Of a stretch of 64,000 nucleotides of DNA, positions 57,492 to 64,000 are shown piece by piece. The notes under the pieces are model-generated. The model searched no databases and was not told the DNA's origin. It saw only the letters and a program-made list of their open reading frames with translations. Each line of letters begins with the position of its first letter. Positions within the stretch are counted from its first letter, which is position 1. Made by a program: the position numbers and the translations under genes. The stretch spans positions 3,410,001-3,474,000 of the forward strand of contig NZ_FNSZ01000001.1 in NCBI RefSeq assembly GCF_900105245.1, given 5' to 3'. Origin of the DNA: Streptomyces sp. 1222.5. GTDB lineage: Bacteria > Actinomycetota > Actinomycetes > Streptomycetales > Streptomycetaceae.

Positions 57492-58721
57492 TCAGTCGAT
57501 GACCGTGTAACCCGCGTCCCGCAGGGCCTGGCCGACCTCGACGCAGTGCGCCGGGCCCTTCGTCTCGAGGTGCAGCTCCACCTCCGCCTCCGTGAGCCCG
57601 AGCCGGGGATCGGTCCGTACGTGGCTCACGTCGAGGACATTAGCGTCGACCACTGACAACGCCCCGAGAAGCGTCGCGAGAGCGCCCGGCCTGTCCGTCA
57701 GCCGGAGCCGAACGGCCAGGTAGCGGCCCTGCGCGGACATGCCGTGCCGCAGCACGCGCTGCATCAGCAGCGGATCGACGTTGCCGCCGGAGAGCACCGC
57801 GACGACCGGGCCCTCGAAGCCGTCCGGCGCCGCCAGCAGCGCCGCGACGGGGGCGGCCCCGGCCGGTTCCACGACCAGCTTGGCCCGCTCCAGGCACAGC
57901 AGCAGCGCGGCCGACAGCTGGTCCTCGCTGACCGTGCGCACCTCGTCCACGAGCTCGCCGACGATCCCGAACGGCACCTCGCCGGGGCGGCCCACCTTGA
58001 TGCCGTCGGCCATCGTCGCCGGGGTGTCGAGCGAGACCGGGCGGCCGGCGGCGAGCGAGGGCGGATAGCAGGCGGCCCCCTCGGCCTGCACGCCGACGAT
58101 CCGGACGTCGGGCCGCAGGGTCTTCACGGCCACCGCGATGCCGGCCGCGAGCCCGCCGCCGCCGACGCCCACGACGACCGTGCGCACCTCCGGGCACTGC
58201 TCCAGGATCTCCAGGCCGACCGTGCCCTGACCGGCGATGATGTCCGGGTGGTCGAAGGGGTGGATGAACACCGCTCCGGTCTCGGCCGCGTACTCCTCGG
58301 CGGCCGCCAGGGTCTCGTCGACCACCTGGCCGTGCAGGCGCACCTCGGCGCCGTACTCCCGGGTCGCGCTCACCTTCGGCAGCGGGGCGCCCTGCGGCAT
58401 GAACACGGTGGCATGCACGCCCAGCAGCGAGGAGGCCAGGGCCACGCCCTGCGCGTGGTTGCCGGCGCTCGCCGCCACCACTCCGGCCGCCCGCTCCTCG
58501 GGCAGCAGCCCGGCGATGCGCACGTAGGCGCCGCGCAGCTTGAACGAGCCGGTCCGCTGGAGGTTCTCGCACTTGAGGTGCACCGGCGCCCCGACCAGCT
58601 GGGACAGATGCCGGCTGCCCTCCATCGCGGTCGCCCGGGCCACGCCCGAGAGCATCTTCTGGGCTCCCCGCACGTCATCGAGGGTCACGCAGCGCAAGGG
58701 TCCGGCCGTGCCGTAGCTCAT
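57492..58721 (-). CDS. ilvA: Threonine ammonia-lyase (biosynthetic/catabolic type with ACT domain)
   Basis: A 409-residue fold-type II PLP enzyme that converts threonine to 2-oxobutanoate and ammonia, feeding isoleucine synthesis. The PLP Lys is in LQRTGSFKLRGAYVR (about residue 60); SAGNHAQGVA and the phosphate loop GVGGGGLAAG follow. The C-terminal 75 residues form one ACT domain (YLAVRLRLTDRPGALATLLG), the layout of the TdcB/short IlvA class rather than the two-domain E. coli IlvA. The ATG at 58721 marks the conserved start; an open frame extends upstream. Confidence 0.93.
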   Translation of the reverse strand: MSYGTAGPLRCVTLDDVRGAQKMLSGVARATAMEGSRHLSQLVGAPVHLKCENLQRTGSFKLRGAYVRIAGLLPEERAAGVVAASAGNHAQGVALASSLLGVHATVFMPQGAPLPKVSATREYGAEVRLHGQVVDETLAAAEEYAAETGAVFIHPFDHPDIIAGQGTVGLEILEQCPEVRTVVVGVGGGGLAAGIAVAVKTLRPDVRIVGVQAEGAACYPPSLAAGRPVSLDTPATMADGIKVGRPGEVPFGIVGELVDEVRTVSEDQLSAALLLCLERAKLVVEPAGAAPVAALLAAPDGFEGPVVAVLSGGNVDPLLMQRVLRHGMSAQGRYLAVRLRLTDRPGALATLLGALSVVDANVLDVSHVRTDPRLGLTEAEVELHLETKGPAHCVEVGQALRDAGYTVID

Positions 58722-58864
58722 GACTCCAGCATCGCAGTTCACAGTCGCGCACGACGGGTGTGACCAAGCTCCGAGACCGGTTTGCGCAGCGCCGGTACGG
58801 TCCGGCGCCGGGCCGCGTACCCTGTCCCCCATCCCAGCAGCCTTCATGAAGCGAGCCTCCGGCC

Positions 58865-59389
58865 ATGCCCACAACACCTGAAATGTCGATGGACATGACG
58901 ACCGTCGGTGACACCGGTCTTCTCGACACCCTCCAGCACGAGGTGGCGGTGTTCGCCCGCCGTGCCGAACAGACCCGGCTCGGTGGCGTCGGGCAGGTGC
59001 GCAACTCCATGGACCGCGCCGCCTACCTGCTGCTCAACCGCCTCGACAAAGAAGGCCCGATGGGCGTCAAGGCGCTCGCCGCGAGCATGGGCATCGACTC
59101 CTCCACGGTCACCCGTCAGGTGGCTCCGCTGGTCGACACCGGACTCGTCAAGCGCACCTCGCACCCGGAGGACGGGCGTGCGGTGGTGCTCCAGCTGTCC
59201 CCGCGCGGCGCGACCCGGCTGGAGGAGGTGCGCTCGTCCAGGCGTCAGCTCATGGCCGAGTTGACACACGACTGGGCGCCGGAGGAGCGCGAGCAGTTCT
59301 GCACGCTCCTCACCCGCTTCAACACCGCGCTCTCCGCGCGGATGGCGGTGCAGGGAGTCCCCTCGGCGGATCAGCCGCCGGCGTCCTGA
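58865..59389 (+). CDS. MarR-family transcriptional regulator
   Basis: A 174-residue regulator. The winged helix spans about residues 55-110 (LAASMGIDSSTVTRQVAPLV is the recognition part; SHPEDGRAVVLQLSPRGA the wing). Flanking helices form the dimer interface (LLDTLQHEVAVFARRAEQTR). The start codon could also be the ATG eight residues later. It is divergent from ilvA with 143 bases between; no clear palindrome was noted there. The ligand is unknown. Confidence 0.9.
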   Translation: MPTTPEMSMDMTTVGDTGLLDTLQHEVAVFARRAEQTRLGGVGQVRNSMDRAAYLLLNRLDKEGPMGVKALAASMGIDSSTVTRQVAPLVDTGLVKRTSHPEDGRAVVLQLSPRGATRLEEVRSSRRQLMAELTHDWAPEEREQFCTLLTRFNTALSARMAVQGVPSADQPPAS

Positions 59390-59431
59390 GCCCGCGAAGC
59401 GCCCCCTCCGGTACCGGTGGGGTCCGGACCC

Positions 59432-59460
59432 TTGACCTCCGGCCGCCACTGGCCTCATAT
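59432..59460 (+). promoter_or_regulatory. Candidate sigma-70-type promoter for the ECF-like gene
   Basis: TTGACC at 59432-59437 and TCATAT at 59455-59460, 17 bases apart, about 70 bases before the GTG at 59532. The -10 is only a partial match. Confidence 0.45.
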
Positions 59461-59531
59461 GAGACCGGGTCCTGCGTCGTACGCGCTTCGCGTGTCCCGT
59501 ACCGGACAGGGCCCCTGCAGGGGGAGGCACG

Positions 59532-60038
59532 GTGCGTGATCGGCAGGTGTCCCGCGATGCGCGGCGGGCCCGCGAGTTCGAGGCGTTCGTCGCGGGCGCT
59601 GCGGGGCGTCTGCTGCACACCGCCATGCTGCTCACCGCGGAGGCCCCGGACGCCAACCCGCGCGCGCGGCGGCTGCTGACCCTGGCCCTCGCCCACGTCT
59701 ACGCCCGTTGGGACCGGCTGCGCGGCGAGGATCCGTACGACTGCGCCCGCCAGTACCTGGCCACGCGCTTCGCGCGCGCAACCTGGCACCAGTACGTCGC
59801 CCCCGCCCGCTCCCGGCGGTCGGATCCGGGCAACCCGCTCGCCGCCCTCGCACCGCAGGAGCGGCTGGTCCTGGTGCTGCGGCTCTACGAGGGAGTCGCC
59901 GAGGAACAGGTGGCGGCCCTGCTCGGACTGCCCATGGAACGGGTGCACACCATCTGCGACCGCGCGACGTCCGCCGTGCTGCATCCGGTCGGACGGTCCG
60001 CCGCGCGCGCGGTGGGGCCGAAGGCGGCGGCGTCGTGA
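59532..60038 (+). CDS. ECF-like sigma factor with divergent region 2
   Basis: A 168-residue protein starting at a GTG (GGGGGAGG-like leader). It follows the SigE-type ECF layout: REFEAFVAGAAGRLLHTAML as region 2.1, and a clear region 4 (LAALAPQERLVLVLRLYEGV, then EEQVAALLGLPMERVHTICD). Where normal ECF factors carry the D-L-V-Q/E-D-type core-binding and -10-reading segment, this one has NPRARRLLTLALAHVYARWD. So region 2 is present but divergent, and it may be an atypical sigma or a sigma-like regulator. A small membrane protein gene follows 28 bases later, in the place of an anti-sigma gene. Confidence 0.72.
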   Translation: MRDRQVSRDARRAREFEAFVAGAAGRLLHTAMLLTAEAPDANPRARRLLTLALAHVYARWDRLRGEDPYDCARQYLATRFARATWHQYVAPARSRRSDPGNPLAALAPQERLVLVLRLYEGVAEEQVAALLGLPMERVHTICDRATSAVLHPVGRSAARAVGPKAAAS

Positions 60039-60066
60039 GGCGCGGGCGCACCGGCGGGAGAGGCCG

Positions 60067-60315
60067 GTGAACCGGGCCGAGCGGGAGAGCACCGCGCGTC
60101 GGATCATGGAGCGGCTGCCGGCACCGGTGCCGCCGGACGTGCACGCGGACGCGGTGCGCCGCGGCGAGCGCCTGCTGCGGCGCAGACGGCTCGCGCGCCG
60201 GGTGCTGTGGCTGCTGGCGTGCGCCGCGGTCGTGGCCTTCACCGTGTGGGCGGTGGACGCGCACCCGTGGGTGGAGCCGCCGTCCGAGACGACTCCACCG
60301 ATCACCGGCTGGTGA
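60067..60315 (+). CDS. Small single-pass membrane protein, possible anti-sigma-like partner
   Basis: An 82-residue protein with a cytoplasmic N-terminus of about 50 residues (MNRAERESTARRIMERLPAP; ADAVRRGERLLRRRRLARRV), one membrane helix (VLWLLACAAVVAFTVWAV) and a short Pro-rich outside tail. The order sigma-like gene then single-pass membrane protein is typical of sigma/anti-sigma operons, but no zinc anti-sigma motif (HxxxCxxC) is present and the cytoplasmic part is short. Role inferred from position only. Confidence 0.6.
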   Translation: MNRAERESTARRIMERLPAPVPPDVHADAVRRGERLLRRRRLARRVLWLLACAAVVAFTVWAVDAHPWVEPPSETTPPITGW

Positions 60316-60327
60316 TCCGGGTTCTCG

Positions 60328-61482
60328 CTAGCCGAGGGCCTGCTGGAGGTCCTCCAGCAGGTCGTCGGCGTTCTCGATGCCCACGGACAGGCGCACCAGG
60401 TCGCCGGGGACCTCGAGCAGGGAGCCGGCCACGGAGGCGTGCGTCATCCGGCCGGGGTGCTCGATCAGGGACTCGACACCGCCGAGCGACTCGCCGAGGG
60501 TGAACACCTTGGCCCGGTTGCACACCTCGACCGCGGCCTCCTCGCCGCCCTCCACGCGGAAGGACACCATGCCGCCGAAGGCCTTCATCTGCTTGGCGGC
60601 GACCTCGTGGCCGGGGTGCTCGGGCAGGCCCGGGTAGAGCACGCTGGTCACGCGCGCGTGCCGGGTCAGCATGTCGGCGATCTTCGTGGCGTTCTCGCTG
60701 TGCCGGTCCATGCGCACCGCGAGGGTCTTCGTGCCACGCAGCACCAGCCAGGAGTCGAAGGGGCCGGCGACGGCGCCCATCGCGTTCTGGTGGTAGGCCA
60801 GTTCGTCGCCGAGCGCCTGGTCGGAGACGATCAGCGCACCGCCGACGACGTCCGAGTGGCCGCCCATGTACTTGGTCAGGGAGTGCACGACGACGTCCGC
60901 GCCGAGCGCCAGCGGCTGCTGGAGGTAGGGCGTGGCGAAGGTGTTGTCGACGACGAGCTTCGCGCCGGCGGCGTGCGCGACCTGGGCGACGGCGGCGATG
61001 TCGGTGATGCCGAGCAGCGGGTTGGAGGGGGTCTCCACCCAGACGGCCTTGGTCCGCGGGGTGAGCGCGGCCCGGACGGCGGCCGGGTCGCTGGTGTCGG
61101 CGACCGACCACTCCACGCCCCAGCGGGTGGCTACCTTGGCGAACAGGCGGAAGGTGCCGCCGTAGGCGTCGTTCGGGATGACCACGTGGTCGCCGGGGGT
61201 GAGCAGCGTGCGCAGCAGGGTGTCCTCGGCCGCGAGGCCGGACGCGAAGGCGAGGCCCCGGCGGCCGCCCTCCAGCGCGGCGAGGTTCTCTTCGAGGGCG
61301 GTGCGGGTCGGGTTGGCGCTGCGGCTGTACTCGTAACCGCCGCGCAGCCCGCCGACGCCGTCCTGCTTGTAGGTCGAGACCTGGTAGATCGGCGGGACGA
61401 CCGCGCCGGTGAGGGGATCCGCGGTGTTGCCCGCGTGGATCGCGAGGGTCTCGAAGTGCTGACTGATGTGCCTGTCGCTCAT
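60328..61482 (-). CDS. metB: Cystathionine gamma-synthase
   Basis: A 384-residue fold-type I PLP enzyme of the Cys/Met metabolism family. Start MSDRHISQHFETLAIHAGNT; PPIYQVSTYKQDGVGGLRGG and EYSRSANPTRTALEENLAAL are the family's substrate-binding region, and the PLP Lys lies in VVHSLTKYMGGHSDVVGG (about residue 200). The C-terminal SLGGVESLIEHPGRMTHASV is typical. It joins an activated homoserine with cysteine (methionine synthesis); in actinomycetes the same family also works as cystathionine gamma-lyase, and sequence alone does not separate them. No riboswitch was recognised upstream. Confidence 0.9.
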   Translation of the reverse strand: MSDRHISQHFETLAIHAGNTADPLTGAVVPPIYQVSTYKQDGVGGLRGGYEYSRSANPTRTALEENLAALEGGRRGLAFASGLAAEDTLLRTLLTPGDHVVIPNDAYGGTFRLFAKVATRWGVEWSVADTSDPAAVRAALTPRTKAVWVETPSNPLLGITDIAAVAQVAHAAGAKLVVDNTFATPYLQQPLALGADVVVHSLTKYMGGHSDVVGGALIVSDQALGDELAYHQNAMGAVAGPFDSWLVLRGTKTLAVRMDRHSENATKIADMLTRHARVTSVLYPGLPEHPGHEVAAKQMKAFGGMVSFRVEGGEEAAVEVCNRAKVFTLGESLGGVESLIEHPGRMTHASVAGSLLEVPGDLVRLSVGIENADDLLEDLQQALG

Positions 61483-61738
61483 GTGCACCGAGCGTAGTGC
61501 GCTTGGCCGGATGCTGACGGACACCGGGCTCCCCCGGGCACGGTCGGAGGGTTTTCCCTGCGTGTACGGCGGTGGCGCGGGGCCGGTGCGGCCGCCACGT
61601 CCGCCGCGCCCGGCGTCCTCCGTCCCGGTCGCCCGGCCGTCACCGGCCCCGTCGCCCTTGTCATGGCCAGAGCCGGAGTTTTCCACAGGTCGGGGGTGGG
61701 GTTGGCCATTTGCCGACGGCGTCTGGTTCGCTTGGGGC

Positions 61739-62857
61739 ATGGCGATTCTCTGGCTGCTGATGGCGCTGCTCATGCTGGGCTTCGTCCTGCTCCCGGTCAT
61801 GCGGCGCAGGCGCGGGGCGATCGGCCTGGTCCCCGCGGGGCACCCGGACGCCGCCGACCCGGCGAACTACGGCTTTGCGCGCCAGGAGGAGCTGGACGTG
61901 CGCATGCCCGGCCCGGACCAGGACCTGCTGGACGTCCTGGAGCTGGTGCAGCGCACCCGGGACTACCGGGCGGCCGCCCAGCTGCTGGCCGGCACCGAGG
62001 CCGCGGGCGAGCGGCGCTGGCAGCGGGTCCAGGCGTTCGCGGGCGCCGCCGCGCTGGAGCTGCAGCAGAGGCCCGGCGGGGTGCACGAGACGCCGGGCGG
62101 CCAGTGGCTGCGGGTGTGGCGCACCGAGCAGCCCAAGGACGCGGGCGGCGCGGCCGTCCACGCGGAGTTCCTGGTGCAGCAGGCCTGGCGCACGTCGACA
62201 CCGGGCACGGACGACTTCCGGATCATCATGGAGGAGGCCCGGGACGCCTGCGCACAGGCGGCCCTGCTGGCCCCGGGCGACCCGGTGCCGTACCTCGTCG
62301 AGCTGTCCATCGCGCGTGGACTCGCCTACTCGCAGGCCGAGTTCGAGCAGCTGTGGCTGAAGATCCTGGACCGCGCGCCGCATCACATGGGCGCGCATCT
62401 CGCGGCGCTGCACTACTGGTGCGAGAAGTGGCACGGGTCGCGCGAGCAGGCGTACGCCTTCGCGGAGGCCGCGGCGGCCCGCGCCCCGCAGGGCTCGATG
62501 CTCGCCGCGCTGCCGCTGTTCGCGGTCTTCGAGCACCTCCCCGAGGTGAACCTGGTCGCGGGCTTCTACCAGAGCGAGGTCGTCACCAGGGCGGTGCACG
62601 GCGCGCTGCACGCGGTGCACGCCGCCCGGCCGGACGACCCGACGCTGGCGCACGTCCGGCACCTGCTGATCTTCTTCCTGGTCCGCGGCGAGCGCTGGGC
62701 GGAGGCCATGCACCAGCTGATACACGTCGACGGTCACGTCGGCGCGCTGCCCTGGACCCTGTCCGCCGACCCGGCCGCCGAGTTCGCCGTCTACCGTGCG
62801 CTGGCCGTCGCCGGTTACGAGGCCAACGGCGGCAGCCCGGCGACCCTGCCGGGCTGA
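61739..62857 (+). CDS. Membrane-anchored hypothetical protein with helical-repeat-like domain
   Basis: A 372-residue protein starting MAILWLLMALLMLGFVLLPV, one N-terminal membrane helix followed by RRRR. The remainder (about residues 55-370) is mostly helical with TPR-like pairs (LLDVLELVQRTRDYRAAAQL; REQAYAFAEAAAARAPQGSM; AHVRHLLIFFLVRGERWAEA). No catalytic motif is recognised. The frame is open 91 codons further upstream, but the anchor begins at this ATG. It is divergent from metB, 256 bases apart. Confidence 0.72.
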   Translation: MAILWLLMALLMLGFVLLPVMRRRRGAIGLVPAGHPDAADPANYGFARQEELDVRMPGPDQDLLDVLELVQRTRDYRAAAQLLAGTEAAGERRWQRVQAFAGAAALELQQRPGGVHETPGGQWLRVWRTEQPKDAGGAAVHAEFLVQQAWRTSTPGTDDFRIIMEEARDACAQAALLAPGDPVPYLVELSIARGLAYSQAEFEQLWLKILDRAPHHMGAHLAALHYWCEKWHGSREQAYAFAEAAAARAPQGSMLAALPLFAVFEHLPEVNLVAGFYQSEVVTRAVHGALHAVHAARPDDPTLAHVRHLLIFFLVRGERWAEAMHQLIHVDGHVGALPWTLSADPAAEFAVYRALAVAGYEANGGSPATLPG

Positions 62858-62956
62858 CCGACGGCCGCGCGGCCGGTGCTCTCCGTCGCGCGGGGCGTCC
62901 CAGGGCGGTCGAAAATCAGTGGCCGCCCGAACCGGCCGGGCTCCACGCTGTACGCC

Positions 62957-63559
62957 ATGGAACACCCCCAGCGCGAGATCCGTGCGGCCTACGCGGACTC
63001 CACGATCACCGTCTACCAGGCGTACTCCCCGGCGATCGGTCTGCCCGCCGTCCGCGAGGGCCGCTTTCCGGCCACGTGGAAGCGCGACCGGATGACGTGG
63101 ATCAAGCCGTCGTTCCTGTGGATGATGTACCGCTGCGGCTGGGGCGCCAAGGAGGGGCAGGAGACCGTACTCGCCGTCGAGATCCGCCGGGACGGCTTCG
63201 AGTGGGCACTGCGCCACGCGTGTCTGGCCGGCTACGCCCGCGGTGTGCACCCGGACCGAGCCGCCTGGCAGCGCCAGTTGAAGCGTTCGCCCGCCCGCGT
63301 GCAGTGGGACCCCGAGCGGGACCTGCGTCTGCGGCCGCTGCCGTACCGGTCCCTGCAACTCGGCCTCTCCGGTGAGGCCGCACGGCGCTACGCGGACGAG
63401 TGGACGGTCGCCATCCGCGACGTGACCCCGCTCGCCCGCGAGATCCACGCCCTCGTCGGCGCGGGCGACCTGGACTCCGCCGCGCGGCTGCTGCCCCTCG
63501 AGAGCCGCTACCCCGCCGGGGAGGAGCTCCTCGCCCACCTGCGGGGAGAAGAGGCATGA
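62957..63559 (+). CDS. DUF4291 family protein
   Basis: A 200-residue soluble protein. The start EIRAAYADSTITVYQAYSPA and the segments FPATWKRDRMTWIKPSFLWM, YRCGWGAKEGQETVLAVEI and RSLQLGLSGEAARRYADEW match DUF4291 throughout and over its usual length. Biochemical function is unknown. The ATG at 62957 opens the conserved region; there is no strong ribosome-binding site. Confidence 0.92.
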   Translation: MEHPQREIRAAYADSTITVYQAYSPAIGLPAVREGRFPATWKRDRMTWIKPSFLWMMYRCGWGAKEGQETVLAVEIRRDGFEWALRHACLAGYARGVHPDRAAWQRQLKRSPARVQWDPERDLRLRPLPYRSLQLGLSGEAARRYADEWTVAIRDVTPLAREIHALVGAGDLDSAARLLPLESRYPAGEELLAHLRGEEA

Positions 63560-63697
63560 CAGAGCGGTTCGCCCACGGGCCGTGCACGGCCCGGGAGGCC
63601 AGGCCTCAGGTCCACCCCCGCGGATGACCGGACGTACGTCGGCGTCCCTCGTGCCCCGCGCCGGCACCCGAGATCGGTGACCGTCGCATCGGTGTGA

Positions 63698-64000
63698 TCA
63701 GGACGAGGCCTGGTCCGCTTTCCGGGCGTGCGGGGGCGGCAGGCGGAACAGGCCGTTCAGCCTGCGCAGTGCCTCGCTGCTGCCGGACGCCGACGCGACA
63801 CCGGTTCCGATCGCCTCGGTCAGGGTGAGGCCCTGGCCGGTCAGGCCGAGGAAGGTGTCCGCGCTGGTCGTGATGGTCACGTCCGGATGCTGGGCCGGTC
63901 CGTGCAGCGCTTCGATCGTCCCGTCGTCGATCCGGGCGTGGAAGATCTCGTCGTCGACGCGGAACTCGTACACCGCGCGCAGTCCTGTGGCGGCCACGCT
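63698..64000 (-). CDS. C-terminal SCP2-like domain of a probable HxlR-type regulator (cut by right edge)
   Basis: At least 100 residues are visible and the frame runs off the window. The visible part (LRAVYEFRVDDEIFHARIDD; DVTITTSADTFLGLTGQGLT; EAIGTGVASASGSSEALRRL) is a SCP2 sterol-carrier-like domain as found at the C-terminus of actinobacterial winged-helix HxlR regulators. The DNA-binding half would lie beyond 64000. Alternative: a free-standing SCP2 protein beginning at the GTG at 63997. Confidence 0.7.
   Translation of the reverse strand, partial: SVAATGLRAVYEFRVDDEIFHARIDDGTIEALHGPAQHPDVTITTSADTFLGLTGQGLTLTEAIGTGVASASGSSEALRRLNGLFRLPPPHARKADQASS

Noticed and set aside
60339..60361. 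Near-perfect palindrome CCTGCTGGAG-GTC-CTCCAGCAGG
   Set aside because: It lies within the last codons of metB (encoding LLEDLQQAL) and is explained by Leu/Gln/Glu codon use, although a role as a terminator for the convergent gene cannot be excluded.
61483..61738. Possible SAM riboswitch upstream of metB
   Set aside because: The stretch before the metB start is GC-rich and shows none of the conserved core sequences I would expect; no regulatory RNA is supported.
1..64000. tRNA, rRNA, CRISPR array, insertion sequence or prophage genes
   Set aside because: None recognised. Repeats found are short tandem units without spacers, and no transposase or integrase was seen apart from the small Rpn-like remnant.

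Overview
The window is typical of a Streptomyces chromosome. GC is very high, GTG starts are frequent, and many start and stop codons overlap as ATGA or GTGA. It encodes a mycothiol S-conjugate amidase, XRE/DUF397 regulator pairs, a DUF5959 protein and a secreted GH18 chitinase whose promoter carries DasR-like operators. No rRNA, tRNA, CRISPR array, insertion sequence or origin was recognised.

Layout. 1-6.5 kb: a leftward tad/Flp-type secretion operon (two T2SF membrane proteins, CpaF/TadA ATPase, two TadE-like pseudopilins, CpaE/TadZ ATPase, CpaB/SAF protein, zinc-ribbon protein). 6.7-8.5 kb: chitinase. 8.7-14.2 kb: an accessory-looking stretch with a polymorphic nuclease toxin and probable immunity gene, a nuclease/transposase-family remnant, an RsbW-like ATPase, an XRE-DUF5753/DUF397 operon and a DUF5959 gene. 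14.3-16.3 kb: secreted M14 carboxypeptidase and a hypothetical protein. 16.4-23.3 kb: a divergent catabolic cluster (GntP permease, RidA, IclR regulator, PfkB kinase / PLP amino-acid deaminase, D-aminoacylase-type deacylase). Its enzyme set fits catabolism of N-acetyl-D-glucosaminate, the oxidised end of chitin, and it lies near the chitinase. 23.4-27.9 kb: secreted trypsin-like protease, DUF1707/LiaF-like protein, a proline-rich membrane protein, an AlaA-type aminotransferase and a small hypothetical. 28.0-31.6 kb: two paralogous exported TPR proteins sharing a duplicated upstream element, a GT2-TPR glycosyltransferase between them, and a secreted collagen-like Gly-Ala-Thr repeat protein.

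32-39.5 kb: PEP carboxykinase, hemolysin III/TrhA protein, two tandem GT-C membrane glycosyltransferases with a decayed third one between them, and a Mut7-C RNase-like protein. 39.6-46.1 kb: a four-gene leftward surface-polysaccharide operon (processive GT2 with QRTRW, GT39-type membrane transferase, GT2-GtrA flippase fusion, secreted copper-radical oxidase of the galactose oxidase/GlxA type). 46.3-52.7 kb: thioredoxin-fold DUF255 protein, HTH regulator with a divergently encoded membrane protein, and a large STAND/TPR ATPase. 53-64 kb: mostly core genes (mca, DUF4307, greA, DrrAB-like ABC exporter, ilvA, MarR, divergent ECF-like sigma with a small membrane partner, metB, a membrane-anchored hypothetical, DUF4291, and an HxlR/SCP2 regulator cut by the right edge).

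The strongest candidates for something under-described are the putative oxidised-chitin (D-glucosaminate) pathway cluster, the TPR-glycosyltransferase-collagen cassette with its duplicated 17+12 bp promoter element, the polymorphic toxin-immunity pair, and the second GlxA-like polysaccharide locus whose oxidase ends in an Excalibur-like tail. All functions come from reading motifs; no database search was run.
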